Positions 48,041 through 61,495 of a DNA stretch of 64,000 nt are shown here, in pieces. Every line of letters begins with the position of its first letter. Position 1 is the first letter of the stretch. A program made the translations under genes and the position numbers. The notes under the pieces are model-generated. The model was not told the origin of the DNA, made no database searches, and saw nothing but the letters and a program-made list of their open reading frames with translations. This stretch comes from Akebia trifoliata (taxonomy: Eukaryota; Streptophyta; Magnoliopsida; Ranunculales; Lardizabalaceae). Where the stretch lies: contig CM030711.1 of assembly GCA_017979445.1 (NCBI GenBank), positions 6,541,221-6,605,220 of the forward strand, written 5' to 3'.

Positions 48041-48505
48041 AGTGTCTCTAACTGACATGCTATTTGTGGGTAGCAATGACAAGTTTTGGCATGACCACCC
48101 AAAAACCATGCTTTAAAATTGACAAAGGATTTAACATATTTCGATATAGAAAAGTGAATTCTTTGATACATTATTTTTAACTAATTTGTCAACCAAAGCA
48201 TACAAATATAAATAACATATTTCTATATAAGCATTGGAGCGTGCCATATCAAATATAACACTTATTCACTTTATTATATCAAAAAATACTAATGATATCA
48301 TGACTCGTTAAAACATACGCGGTCTGTACACAGTTGACGTGGCAAGTGCACAGAACCGTAGATCTTTTTCCTCATGTATCCCAAAGAAAAAGATCTATTG
48401 TTTGGTGCACTTGCCACGTCAACCGCGCACATTTTAGAGCGTCAGTTTATCACGACTCTTCAAAAAATAAGATTGACATAGCATTGCCATTGGAGATGCT
48501 TTAAT
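48041..48505. mobile_element. MITE with another MITE nested in it
   Basis: Outer ends AGAGTGTCTCTAACTGACAT and ATTGCCATTGGAGATGCTTT are a degenerate inverted pair of the AGAGCATCTCCAATGG type. Inside, about 48310-48475 is a superfamily M1 hairpin (TTGACGTGGCAAGTGCAC, AACCGTAGATCTTTTTCC, GAAAAAGATCTATTG, GTGCACTTGCCACGTCAA). Confidence 0.7.
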
Positions 48506-48509
48506 AACG

Positions 48510-48900
48510 TGTCTGGCCAGACCTTGCTCAGGAACGTAGACCATAGCTTGACTCGGATTTAATTAGTTAGACTTTTTTAACCCAGCCCTGCTTTAGTGGG
48601 CTCAAGATCAAGGCCCTAAAACTCATTTTTTATTAGCCTTAATACCATAGCTTACTGGGCCTAGTTCCAAGCGTTAATTAGGATATCAATTGAGCCCGCT
48701 AGACATTTTTATTCGGCCCGAATCAAGCCCGAGTCTGTTAGGGTCAGGCTACTGCTAACCCAACGTAGGGCCGATAGGGTATAGGACTGGATCAGGGAGA
48801 GTCCGACTAAAGCCTGGCCCGAATCCTTCCATTGACGGCCCTAGCTTTAATCTGAGATTAGTGGGCCTAATCGACAGCTCCAAGTCCATAGCTTTAGTGG
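48510..48900. repeat. Repeat fragment upstream of APP2
   Basis: Rich in GGGCC / GGCCC phrases such as TTAGTGGGCTCAAG, GTAGGGCCGATAGGG and TGACGGCCCTAGC. It resembles 17268-17460 and 62575-62750. It ends about 75 bases before the APP2 start, so it may contribute promoter sequence. Confidence 0.4.
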
Positions 48901-48976
48901 GCCAGAAGAGATTGTAAATTTGATAGTGGGTTCTTCCTATCTTAAACATCCTTCACACATTCTCCGTGAGACGACA

Positions 48977-51900
48977 ATGGAGGCAACAACAGCGACAATG
49001 TCTCCTCTGTATCGCACCAGAAGTCTCTCAACCATCGCCATGGCTCGTTCTTCTCCATGTCAAGCTCGCTGCCTCCATTTCCTCACTCTCTCAGTCCCCT
49101 TTTTAGAGAAATTCAAAACTCCCCAATCGATCTACAAACGATCCCCAATTCTCCCTCGTTTAATTATCCGAAATTGCAATCGAATCACAGCGAAACCTTC
49201 ATCAGAGATGCAGAGAAAACTGGTAGATATGAAACCTGACGAAAAGCTTCGCGCTTTAAGAGAGCTCTTCTCCAGACCTGGAATTGGAATCGACGCTTAT
49301 ATCATCCCTTCACAAGACGCCCACCAGGTTCAACTTCGAATTTTTTTCCAGATAATTTGATTGATTTTAGTTCGAAAAGGTCGAATTTTTACCGCGTTTC
49401 AGTATTTTCCGTATTAATTTCGAATTTTTCGTTCTAAGTGTGGGTTTTTAAGTATCTTAGGGGTTATTTCTTAGTTTTGAAAGATTACTCTGAAATTTAC
49501 AATAGCTAGGGTTTAACTTCAATTTTTTTTCCATATAATTTGACTGATTTTAATTCGTAAAGGTTGAATTTTCTACTGCGTTTCAGTGTCTTTCGGTATT
49601 AATTTCTATTTTTCAGTTCTTAGATTTGGTTTTTAAAAATCTTAGTTTTGTAATCTATGGGAATTACAGAATCTTTGTTTCTGTGAGATTTGCAATATCT
49701 AGGGTTTAACAAAGTATCTGAATTAGATGTTTTTGCGTTTAATTTTTGATACCCAGAGTGAGTTTATGGCTGAATGTTTCATGAGGAGGGCGTATATATC
49801 TGGGTTTACTGGTAGTGCTGGCACTGCTGTAGTCACTAAGGATAAAGCGGCTCTTTGGACCGATGGCCGTTATTTCTTACAGGTTTGAGGAAGATAACCC
49901 AATTCTCTATTGAAATTGATATATATATATATATATGGGAAATGTTCAGCACCAAACATTTTGGCAAAACATTTTTCAAAACATGGGTTAGAAGTTTAGG
50001 AATGGGCTGATTTTTGGTGAGGATGATCTCTACGGTGAGGAGATCATCATCACCAAAAATCAGCCCATTCCAAAACTTCTAGCCCCAGTTTACAAGTTGA
50101 AAAATCGTGGACCGTCCATTTTTTGTAAACCATTTTTGATGGGGTTAGAAGTTTTGGAATGGGCTGATTTTTGGGTATATTAGATTTAACCAATTCTCTA
50201 TTGAAATCAATATTTGAGATTCACATTTCAAGAAATTAGTAGCTCGATTGGTTTACTTTCTGTACTGCAACCATGGATGACCGCTTCAACCATGTTTTCA
50301 AATTTCAATGAGCTTCTTGAAATGTCATACAGAAACCTATCAATGGAGGAAGGTGGGATTTAAATAAATTAAGCTTTGTAATGGTTTTTCTAAATTCGGG
50401 ACAAAAATTTCTATTTTGATTTCGAACATGACCGAAACCTTGGTTGAAATTGAAATTTGATTCTTGGGTTTGATCTCTGATTTTCCAGCCCAAGAGAGAG
50501 AGAGAGAGAAAAAAAAAAAAACTATGAAGGCCGATTACAGCTCCAATTAGAAGGAATAAACAAGTTAAAGATTCTAAAAGAACGAAAAGAAGGCCTAAAA
50601 GAACATGCATTAAAATAGTTAAACCGGATATGAACTCAATTTGTATGGAGGAATAAGAACCATATCCAACGCTAAATATTTGGGATAAGGCTTTGATAAT
50701 GATGATCTTCATTACATGCTGTTTATGGATTTTGTTGATGCTTTCCCTTTGTGTTGATTAGGCAGAGAAGCAGTTAAACCCTAGTTGGATTCTTATGCGG
50801 GCTGGCAATTATGGAGTTCCTACAACTAGTGAATGGCTTAATGATGTATTGGCTCCTGGTTGCAGAATTGGCATTGATCCTGTGAGTTATACCGTGGGCT
50901 TATCTTAATATTCTGCTTTGATATTATTGTACAACAAACCACCACATTGCAGTATTTGTTTGAACTTATCTCTAGAGTTCTAACTATATAAAATGTGGAT
51001 GATTTAAAATTCCATCTTAAAATTTCTTAAATACACTTGAAGCACAAACTGATTTCACCTAGTGACTTACTCCCCTATCACATTAAAGAAGGAAAAAGGA
51101 AATATGTATAAGTAAAACTCAAACTTCCAATTTATTATTAAGTATTACTTGAGGTGGCATGTGCAAACGCACATGTATCAAAAGGGCTTAATTGTAATTT
51201 AAAATATTATTTAAAGGGATTTTGAAGATTACATAGTAAAGATGATATTTTTGTAATTTTGAAAACTAAGCTACATGATTATACGGCTGTAGGTTGCAAT
51301 TTTCTTGGTCTTTTACCAAAAAGACCCTGATTATATTAAATTTAAATATAAAAGTGGGGGCATTTATGACCGCTCAAATTTTGGTGTCAAACCATTTCTA
51401 CTCTCCGCATTCTCTCATTATTATAGTAAGGATTACATGTCTGTTTATGTTTTCATCTGTCCTTGCTTTATTTCTCCTTTAAAATCAACAATAGTATCTG
51501 TCATATTTGCATGGTTTCTGATGTCATCTTTTCTTTGATGTTGTGAAGGGATCAGTTTCTTTCTTCTTCTGATGCAGCAGAGGAACTGAAAGGGGAAATT
51601 TCTAAGATGAATCATGAATTGGTTTATCTTTACGACATAAATCTCGTGGATGAAATCTGGAAAGAATCGAGGCCAAAACCTCCGATGAATCCAGTAAGAT
51701 TGCATGACCTCAAATATGCTGGGGTGGACGTCTCAATGAAATTGTCTTCCTTAAGATCAGAGCTCATCGAAGTTGGTTCTTCAGCTATTGTGATTTCTAT
51801 GCTTGATGAAGTTGCATGGGTGTTGAATTTGGTAATCTTTCTACCCACTCCCCCCTTTGCATGCTCTATGGATTATTGCTTCTTAGTTATGTGGTTTCAC

Positions 51901-54900
51901 TAATTCTTGTGAAGACGTGAAACAAAAACCATCGGAAAGCTAGTTGAGCAATTTGACGCAGGATGATGAGGGAAGAAAATGAAATATGCTGTTAGGGGAA
52001 TCTGGCTTGGGACTTGATTAAGGATTTGGGCTACAATATGGTTACCTTAAAAGTTTCGGGTAAACTCCAAGGGTTTGGTTGCAAGGTTTAATTACAATAG
52101 ATTGCATTAGCAACTAATTTTTTTATGGCATCGTGAAATCCATTTTTAAGTTTGATCAATATATTAAACATAATTTTTAAGAGTAGGTTTTTCTCAGTCT
52201 CTCTTTCTAATTGCTTCTCATTGAACATTCAACCTTTAGTGGCTTTCTTCAGCTGTATCAATTTTAATATATTCTCTATTCTATTAATATTCATGTATCT
52301 TTTTTCTGTAGAGAGGAAATGATGTTCCACATTCACCTGTGATGTATGCATACTTATTAGTAGAGATTGATGGAGCTAAATTGTTTATTGATAATTCCAA
52401 AGTCACCCCAATAGTGATGGCTCACCTGAAGAACTCAGGAGTAGAATTGAGACCATATGAATCCATTATTTCTGAAATAGAAAGGTAATGTTTGGGAACT
52501 CGAGAATTTTGTGAGATTAAAATGTCATTTTATCTTCTATTATAAGCATTTGTTCTAAGGAAATTTAGAAGAAAAAGAAGTTAAGTTAGAAGTGAAAGAT
52601 ACTGGATTAACTGATCTGCATAACTTTCTTACGTACTATTGATGATAAGATAAGTAAATGGTGTAACTGAAGCAAAACATTTCCTTAGAGATACTTGATT
52701 TATTTCTTTCGTTATTATTGTGTTCTGATGCTCAAGTATCTTTTCAGTTTGGCAGCTCTAGGGGTACAACTCTGGTTGGATACCTCATGTGTGAATGCTG
52801 CAATTGTAAACACTTACAGATCTGCATGTGATAGATATCTTGGAAGTCGAGGAAGTAAAAGTAAAACTGGTGCACATGAAGGGCCTAATGGTTGGACTTC
52901 TGGACCCACCGGAGTGTACAAGACTTCCCCTATCTCTATGGCGAAGGCAATTAAAAATCATGCTGAACTAGAAGGGATGCAGAATTCACATTTAAGGTGA
53001 TCAATCCTTTCTAATTGAACTTGATAATTTAGAATCATGTTTACTGTCTGTCAGCTTATGTGATGGTTTGAACTTCTAAATAGCAATTTTATAGTCGATT
53101 TCAATTCAAAGACATATGAGTGTGATGAGAAAGGTGGAACACTACTTCAATTTGCTATAAAAAAATGGTTCATGGTTAAAGAATCATTTTGACATTGTAA
53201 TTTATAAATGTTGGTATTTTCTTTGCAGAGATGCAGCTGCTCTAGCACAATTTTGGGCTTGGCTGGAAGAGGAAATCCATAATAATGTGATCATAACAGA
53301 AGTAGAAGTTTCTGACAAACTTCTTGAATTCCGTGCAAAGCAAGCCGGTTTTATGGATACAAGCTTTGACACTATTAGTGGTAAATCAACTTCACAATTC
53401 ATGAATTTTTTTTTTCTTTCTGATTTAACAACGTTTTCTGAGCTTGAGATTTATGCTCTTTCTGTCAGAGCTACCTTCTGTTAGTTTTCAAGATTTTGAA
53501 TAACAGATTTACGAATTTCTCATTCAAAATTATATTTCTCAAGAAAACATGACTCCCCCCACCCCGCTAAACTATTGCGAACTTGTTTACCAGAAAAAAT
53601 TAAATTAGTTTAGTTTAGTGTTTTTTAACCTATATTTCTTATGTTTAAATTTCCCATGTCAAAACTTTTTCTAGAGCATGGTTATTGATTATGGATATTC
53701 CAAAAAGAAAAAAGTTAATAAATAAAAAAATCCCCATTTTAAATTTAAATCTTTTTATCAATTGTACTGTTGAAAGAAACTTCCTGTCCAACTGAGAATT
53801 TCCTGGTCTCCTTAAGTAAACTAGAAGTCTCGAGTTTAGTGTCATAGGTCCTTTATAAATCTCTACTTAGCTCTAATTTGTTCATTAGAGTATAACTGCT
53901 GTAGCCCTTATTATTTCTTCCAATTAATTAATCAAGACTAGAATGGCTTTTCAGGTTCAGGCGCAAATGGAGCTATCATACACTACAAACCAGAGCCAGA
54001 GACCTGTAGTGTTGTGGATGCTAAGAAACTCTTCTTATTAGACAGTGGTGCTCAATATATTGATGGTACAACTGACATAACAAGAACAGTACATTTTGGT
54101 GAACCTACTTCACGACAAAAAGAATGCTTCACCCGAGTTTTACAGGTCGATCTGCTATAGTCTTAAATGCCGTGAAATTTATATAGGTAGATTTTTAAAT
54201 GGATGCATTAGGTAGTTTGCTCAAAACATGGCAGAACTCACACGCCTTTTACAGGGTCACATAGCTCTTGATCAGGCAGTTTTCCCAGAATCTACTCCTG
54301 GTTTTGTATTGGATGCCTTTGCCCGCTCTTTTCTATGGAAGATTGGACTTGATTACCGGCATGGTACTTTTCCTTGATTCCATAAACTTTTCTTGTAAAA
54401 TTTTTTAATTGTCATCTGTAATTAAAGGGATGTTCTCATCCAACACTAAAAAAATTAGTCTTTTTTTTTTTTTTTTGGTGGTTAGGGACTGGCCATGGTG
54501 TAGGAGCTGCATTAAATGTACACGAGGGCCCTCAAAGTATAAGCTTTCGGTTTGGAAATATGACCCCTCTGCAAAAGGGTATGGTCATTAGCAACGAACC
54601 TGGATATTATGAAGACCATTCTTTTGGTATTCGGATTGAGGTACCATTTTCATTCTGATCAGATGTGTACATATATATTTCAAAATGCACTTCTCAACAG
54701 AGTAAAAGTTTCTGCACCCATTAATTTGCATTAATAACATGTCGAATCAAGCTCCATGATACAAGATTTTGTATGTCTTCCCAAATGTACAACATTTAGT
54801 TTGTCCACATTTACAGATTAGATTGGATGCACCTTTATTAAGTTGGAAATACTTATGCACACTTGTCGTTAGTTGAAAAGTGTCCACCTTGTTCGCATTT

Positions 54901-56819
54901 TTCGATGATCTCTTGTGCCTTTTTCTTGCAGAATCTCCTTTTTGTGAAAGAGTTTAATACACCAAACAATTTCGGAGGAATTGGTTATCTGGGATTCGAG
55001 AAGCTCACTTTTGTCCCTATTCAGGTATGCTGTGGAGTCTCTGGTCCTTTATAGTTTTGTTCTTTTTAAGCCAATGTCTTTATCAGGCTAACTATTCATT
55101 CATAAGCTAACGTCTGCAAATGCAATCTCTTGTCTGTCAACAGGTTTACTATTTATGCTAGCAAAATTTATAATATAATATAAAATAAAATAATTGAATA
55201 CAATAATCAAGGACCACCATTTTTTATTTTTACTTTTTGATTAGTATAAATTTCATTTGAAGAGGAATAAAAGCAGTACAATCCAAAAGGAGGTCAAGGC
55301 GATCATCCTAGAGAGATTGATATCTCCCCAATGCATGAAACTAGATGCAAAGAAAAATCAAAATTCTCCCCACAAATTGTCTAACTTGACAGACTCCGGC
55401 CTAAAAATGAAATCTTCAAAATAAAATCCCCTGAACCATTGATACACATTGCACCAATTAAACAAAAACCCAAAATACTTAATTCTTAAAAAGAAAAGAA
55501 ATGTGGATGCATAAAATATGCCAGTTTGTGCTCCATGAAAAGGAAAAGATGTATCAAAATATGAGTAAGAAAAGAAATGTGTAAGCATAAAGTGTGCAGT
55601 TTGTGTGATTATGCCCTATGCTACATGCATTCTTCTCAACAGGAGTACAACCAATGGATACGTATTAGATAACACTCCACTGGATTATGGTCTATGTTTC
55701 CACACACACACACACCTTAAATTAATATTTACTATAGGTTGCAAGTTCTAACTTCTGCAATAAAATATTTCATATCCAAATTTAAGACTACATTCACACA
55801 TTCTCTTCTATATGGGTAATTGAATATGGCTTAACTATCGATATAAAATGGCGCATAACTCATTAAGACATCCCATTGTATAACCCGCTATAAACCTTAT
55901 TATAATACAAGAATGACAATTCTATGTATCATTTGAAATATTTTGCTTAATTGACACCCATACCCATATTTATGTAACATTGATGATATGCTTCTACCAC
56001 TGTATAGAAGCCTAGGAAATTTATTTTTCTTCACGATCTTTTGTGTAAAAATATATTTAAATAGAATTATATGAGAGTGGATATCTTTGTAAATCTATGC
56101 TAAAGGTTTCTAATGATACACTTTTTATTGCGAACCGACCTACATATTGAATATTATGGCATTTTGAAAAATCCAAAAAAAGGATTGGTTTTTTTTTTTT
56201 TTTTCTTTCTTTCTATTAGTTCTAATTTCTGAAGCGTGGACTGGTTCATGTTAATTTTTTTTTTCTTGAAAAATTTAGTTCAACTTGAATACTTCAATGG
56301 TCTCTATATTTGGTTTGATTTTGCAGAGTAAACTGGTTGATTTATCTTTGTTATCCACTTCTGAGGTCAATTGGCTCAACGATTATCATTCGCAAGTTTG
56401 GGAGAAGGTTAGTTGCCTCGGACAAAAGGTTAAATCTTCATTTTCTATGATAGATTATTGCATTATTCTGAAAACCATAGCTGTCACTGAACCGGATCAA
56501 AGGTGGGTTGATTGACCAATGATGGCAATGTCATGAATGGCAGATAACCTGAAAGCCATTGACTTACATGGTGAAACTGTTTGAACCAATCCCTTCTATT
56601 GTGATTCTGGTTGACGGTTGAACCAGTAGTTATGATGTAAGGGTTACATCATTCAGATATCCCAAATTCAACAAAAAATGCCGAAAATAATTCACAGGAA
56701 ACGATCTGCTTATCTAATTATTCATTCTCATGTCACAATCTTCGCAGGTTTCGCCATTATTGGAGGGTTCCGCTCTACAATGGCTTCGGAACAATACAAG
56801 GCCACTTTCCGAACAGTAA
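48977..56819 (+). CDS. APP2: Xaa-Pro aminopeptidase P, plastidial type, complete, 13 exons
   Basis: Metallopeptidase (M24B) that removes an N-terminal residue in front of proline. Exons: 48977-49327, 49757-49882, 50762-50881, 51556-51831, 52312-52484, 52748-52996, 53229-53380, 53955-54145, 54255-54363, 54486-54640, 54932-55024, 56327-56407, 56748-56819. They join to 2148 nt, 715 aa, with every phase consistent. The first 80 residues are Ser/Arg-rich and lack homology to cytosolic forms, as for a chloroplast transit peptide. An inner Met ([14 protein letters not shown]) would give a cytosol-sized form. Dinuclear metal ligands all present: Asp512 and Asp523 ([16 protein letters not shown]), His586 (GTGHGVG), Glu620 (SNEPGYY), Glu634 (GIRIE); spacing equals that of human XPNPEP1. 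Two N-terminal creatinase-like domains (about 90-400) precede the catalytic domain. Intron 2 carries a palindromic repeat. No TATA box is evident, consistent with a housekeeping gene. Confidence 0.96.
49955..50185. repeat. Palindromic repeat in APP2 intron 2
   Basis: GTTAGAAGTTTAGGAATGGG, GGTGAGGATGATCTCTACGG, GTGAGGAGATCATCATCACC and CATTCCAAAACTTCTAGCCC form a hairpin, followed by a second partial unit ending GGAATGGGCTGATTTTTGGG. Confidence 0.75.
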
Positions 56820-57936
56820 TTGCTTCATGATTATGGCTTTTTCATCAAAGGGTTATAATGCAGAAAAATTGATTGTTTTACGTACCATTTGATATATTAT
56901 GTAGAAGTGTGAAAATGTTTCAGATTAAGTGATACTGTGTATGTATATCTTTTATGATATTTGATCTTCTCTGCTCCACCCTGTGACCTAGTTTCTTGCA
57001 AGCCTACAATCATAAACTAGAAGAATATTTATTGTTGAATTTTCCAATAAGCCAAAACTCAGAGTAGGAGATTTTTATTTTTATTTTTTTAAAATGTATT
57101 TCTACAGCTATACCCCTTAAAACTAGGGGAGAAAAAAAAGCTTCCCCATTAATGAATTTTGTAATGCAAGGTTGATATGCACTTGTTTATCTCCCAAATG
57201 GGATTTTAAGACCTGGTCATCGTGGGATCGTGGCATATATTAATGTGTGTTCAAAGCCCATCAACATATCTTTTGTTTAAAATAATACATTATTGAAAAA
57301 AATGAAAATTACAAAATCAAGATATTATCTAAACTTGATACACCCACACATAAGATATTTACTTATGAGTGTTTCCCTTAAAATATACCTGAACTTGATA
57401 CCCATACATAAAAAATTTGAAAGAGTATAGAAATGTCAAATCCCAAAGCCCGTTTGATATTATATTATAGAGATGTTATAAGTTTTAATTTAAAAGATTC
57501 TCTGTTATTTTAATCTCTTAATTTTTGTTTATTAATTTATCCATAAAAAAATATTTTATTTTTACTCCCAATTCCAAATAAGTCTGGGAGTTGAAGACTC
57601 CCTTTGAGCCAGCCAATGCATTCAAAGCATATTCTCTTTAAAATATTGTTTCTACCTTCCATAGTTATATGATTCCAAGATTGTCTCTTATTTTTTTAAT
57701 TAAACTGATTTGGTCTATTATATATAATTCTATTGCTGTTTTGGTCATATCCACTGAGAATGGATTTGCTGTCCTGTTCCTATCTGTAGGAACGGTGTCT
57801 ATGTGGGCATTGTTTGATTGGAGAATAAATCCATTGGATTGCGTGCATGATCCGTCTAGTGACCAGATATATAACTATGATACTCAATAAATAAAATTAG
57901 TGTATAAAATATCCATCAGACCATCCGATGGATGTA
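56820..57936. other. APP2 3' UTR and downstream flank
   Basis: The first 200-300 bases probably contain the APP2 transcript end. The open frame at 57669-57890 is hydrophobic at its start but is not recognised. Confidence 0.4.
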
Positions 57937-58260
57937 ACTAGGGCTGTCGATGGATCGCATCTGGATCAGATTGGGTTTTATCAGAACTCAATATTAAGAT
58001 CTAGATCTGATCCATTAACAATCCGATCGGGTACATATTGGGCCAAACCCGATTTTATATACAAAATTAAATAAACTTCATATATCTCAACAAATATATA
58101 ATATAATTTATAACATATTATCAGAACGGGACATGGTTGATCCAAATCTGATCCAATAGGATATCGGATTTATCAAAATCATAAACATCGATCCAGACCA
58201 GAAGTTATAAAAAAAAAGGATCGGATTTTGGGTCCGATCCGATCCATTGACATCCCTAGA
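57937..58260. mobile_element. Non-autonomous DNA element with GGATC-rich ends
   Basis: TAGGGCTGTCGATGGATCG at the left and GATCCATTGACATCCCTA at the right are inverted. The interior is rich in GATCYGATC phrases and has an AT-rich middle. A diverged 8 bp duplication (GATGTAAC / GACGTAGT) is possible. Related blocks: 28915-29215 and 31765-32070. Confidence 0.65.
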
Positions 58261-58936
58261 CGTAGTCCCAAGCCCAAGCCTAGCCCTAAATATGAATCGA
58301 GCCTAAACTGGCCCAACAATAAATAGCCCTAAGTTGGGCCCATCTGTTTATGTTTTTGAACGTACTTCGCATCCATAGTGGGTTGTACTACCCAAAAGGG
58401 TTCAATGTAATATTTCTTTACTCCACATTGTACTGCACCCCTTGTAGTACACACTTGTATTTGCTAAAGTACATCCCCACCCTTTCTTCTCTTACATAAG
58501 CTCGCAGTACACCCACCACTTCCATGCAGACCCAATGTTACAACTTGCATGGTTCGAGATCAATGCCTTACGTCATCAAGAGAAAGTCTATATAATATTA
58601 TTTGTGATAGACTCATCAGAGCCGTTCAATCATCCATCCCCCACCTATTCGAGAAAAAGTAGATCAAACCAAAATGTATGTATGTCTGTCTGTCTGTTCT
58701 TGGATGATTCTAACCGTTCATTCTTCTTGATCTTTGTTTTTCAACTTTTAATCTTATTCGTTGATCAAAATTATCTTTGGTGTTATGATTTATCAACAGA
58801 TGATCTGGCAAGGGAAGGGCCCCACTCAGCATGATCAAGTGGGACCCACTTTATATAAAGTATTGTGTCCATCACCGATCCCATATTCCAATCCTCATGA
58901 AAATGAGGGTTGGATTTTATTGAAGAAGGTACGATT

Positions 58937-58937
58937 C

Positions 58938-58988
<51 letters not shown>
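58937..58988. repeat. (CT)n(TA)n compound microsatellite
   Basis: About 8 CT units followed by about 18 TA units. Next to the palindromic repeat at 59040-59300. Confidence 0.85.
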
Positions 58989-58991
<3 letters not shown>

Positions 58992-59039
58992 AGCGTTCCT
59001 AAGACTCATATTGGGACTCACATTACGACACATCGTCTT

Positions 59040-59300
59040 GTCTTATATGGGCAAAAATATTTGGAATGGGCTGATATTACTGAGGATGATCTCTATGGTG
59101 AGGAGATCATCCTTGCCAAAAATCATCTCATTATGAAACTTCTAGACCGTCCAATTTTTGTTGAAAAATTATAAACCGTCCAATTTTTGTAAATCAATTT
59201 TGATGGGGTTAGAAGTTTTGAATGGAATGATTTTTTGCCAGGATGATCCCCTCATCACAGAGATCATCCTCACAAAAAATCAGCTCATTCCAAACATTTT
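59040..59300. repeat. Palindromic repeat, same family as 49955-50185
   Basis: GGAATGGGCTGATATTACTG, GGTGAGGAGATCATCC, GATGGGGTTAGAAGTTTTG and CAGCTCATTCCAAACATTTTTG. The flanking strings AAGACTCATATTGGGACTC and GTGAGTCTCAATATGAGTC (58999-59352) extend the inverted repeat to about 350 bp. Confidence 0.7.
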
Positions 59301-59545
59301 TGCCCATATAAGACAAAACGGTGTGTCGCAATGTGAGTCTCAATATGAGTCCAGGTGGCACACTTTTTACAGACCCACTTTATTTGATCCTATATGTTAT
59401 CATGGGCTTTGGGAGCACAAGCCCATATATTAAAATTTTTAAGATACCCATTTAGGCCTAAGGAGGTGTCCAAGAGTTTGCCACGTGCTGAAAGATGGGC
59501 AGTCTTACTAAGATAAAATTTTCTAGCCATGTTAATTTTTTTTGA

Positions 59546-59728
59546 TAAATTCTCAAATAATTATCAAAGTTTTCAAAAATATCGCAAGTGTTACGTGCGT
59601 TGATGCAACTATCACATAATGTTGATAAAATGTTATTAAATTATCAACATTATGTGATAATAGTTTTATCAATATTAGCATTACTTTGGAAATACTGAAA
59701 ACTTTTGTAATTATTTGTGAATTTTTCC
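59546..59728. mobile_element. Palindromic MITE, family M2 (intergenic)
   Basis: AAATTCTCAAATAATTATC and GTAATTATTTGTGAATTTTT as ends, with a nearly perfect central palindrome at AATGTTGATAAAATG / AATTATCAACATT. Confidence 0.75.
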
Positions 59729-59904
59729 TTTATAAATTGAAAGTTAAAGACATTTTATAAATTAAATGAGTTGAAATTATGGTTTCAACAGTCTCTAAAC
59801 ATCTAATCAAAAGATGTTTAAAGGAGAATTATTAAATTAGTAGAGAAAAGTTGAAAATTTTGAAAATGATTGAGTAATCCTTTTTATTATCATTTTCAGA
59901 ATTA

Positions 59905-60050
59905 AAACATGAGTTGTGATGAATGCACGGTGGTGACATGGCAAGGGCACAGAACCATAGATCATTTTCATCGGAATACACAGGAAAAAGATGTGCCACA
60001 TCAGCTGCATACCCAACCGCGTGCATTCATCCTTATTCTTATTATATTTT
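59905..60050. mobile_element. MITE, superfamily M1, partner of 40590-40786
   Basis: GTGATGAATGCACGG, ACATGGCAAGGGCACAGAAC, CATAGATCATTTTC and the right arm GTGCATTCATCCTTATTCTT match the 40.6 kb copy. The right half of the core is partly deleted. Confidence 0.7.
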
Positions 60051-61495
60051 ATGTAAGTGAAAAAAGAAATTATTATTTAAATAATTAATGTTTCACGAAA
60101 CAATAAAAAATTTCCCCACTTACATAAAATATTATAATTATGAAATCAAATAATTTACCACAGGTGCATTAACTATATCTTTGAAATTGATTTTTTTTAA
60201 ACTAAAACTACACTCAATTTTTATTTATTTATTTATTAAAATACCCTCAAATGCTTATTTCCAAAGTGTATTTAATGCACTTTAACGTGTGCCCTAAGGA
60301 GGTACTTGAGTCTGACTTTGAAGCGGGCAACCTGCTTCAAAATTTGAAGGAACCCTCCTTGTTACAAGACATGTAGCGTTTTGAATTTATTTCACACCTT
60401 ACATTTCTATCAAAATTTGAAATACCTCTTGAAAATGTCACGAGTAATCCAATGGAGAGGTTGAAGCGGGTTGCCCGCTTCAAAGGTTTTTTTCGGGGCA
60501 CATGTTGACAAAACCCATTTACCATTTTCAAAACTAAAATGATTAGGCTACTATTTTTGGAAATTTTCAACTTCATTGAAGGATTTGGTAAATTAACCTT
60601 TAAAGAATAATTTATAAAATTACAAAATTATTCAGTTTTTTTTTATTATAACAAAACTGTTAAATCAATTTCATCGTCATCTCAACCATTTTTTTATTTC
60701 TTGTTTTCGTAGGCACCGCCCGATCAATGTTTTCATTCTATTCAGTCTATTCAGTAACACTTCTCGGATATTGGGTTTTAGAAAGGGAGGTGAAATATTT
60801 ATTCTTTAAAGTATGGCATATAATGGCTATTTCTATCGGAAGGTAACTATCGAAAGTTTCATAGAAAAAGTGGAGGATTTGAATCCGTTCCGATCCTATC
60901 GAACTAATTAATTCAATGTTAAATCAAAATATTGCATAATTAAACTTGAATTGGAATATATATATTTGGGCTTAGCTTTTGAATATAAGTGAGTCTTTCC
61001 ACTAAGAATATTTTGATCAATCATATTAATGGTTCGATTTGATTTGATTTATACAGATTCTCGGAATCGATTTTTCCCTCTCGATACTTTTCATATACAT
61101 TTATATTGTGAGGCAACTCCGAGAATCCCAAAATAATGGGTAACTTCTACACTACCGGGCGATAACCCATCTACACCCACTATTTCTACGTTGATTCAGA
61201 TGTCGATAGCGTGGGAAAAATGGCAAGATTGCCCAGCTTGTGAGAGTGAAGCCCAAGACAATTTGAAAAGACCCAACAATATACTACTTTATTGTAACTG
61301 TGAAGATTGCCCAGCTTAAGAGAGGAGAGGCCCAACACAAGTTTGACTTAGCTACAGAGACACCACTTCAAAAGATATCAATCCCCAACAATATACCACT
61401 TTATTGTAATTTTAACATGTTTTGTTTAGTTGACTCTAATTTTTTGTATTTGATGTTGTTTTTGTTGTTGTAATAAGAAGACATTTGTAATAGGA
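60051..61495. other. Intergenic, with a GC-poor inverted repeat
   Basis: 60313-60490 holds an inverted pair (TGAAGCGGGCAACCTGCTTC and GAAGCGGGTTGCCCGCTTC, about 150 bases apart), likely another small MITE. No gene is seen. 60720-61240 is less AT-rich but unrecognised. Confidence 0.45.

Noticed and set aside
57669..57890. Small hydrophobic protein downstream of APP2
   Set aside because: No family resemblance, no clear promoter, AT-rich chance frame more likely.
60700..61240. Possible organelle DNA insert, because of its different base texture
   Set aside because: I could not match it to any plastid or mitochondrial gene by eye.
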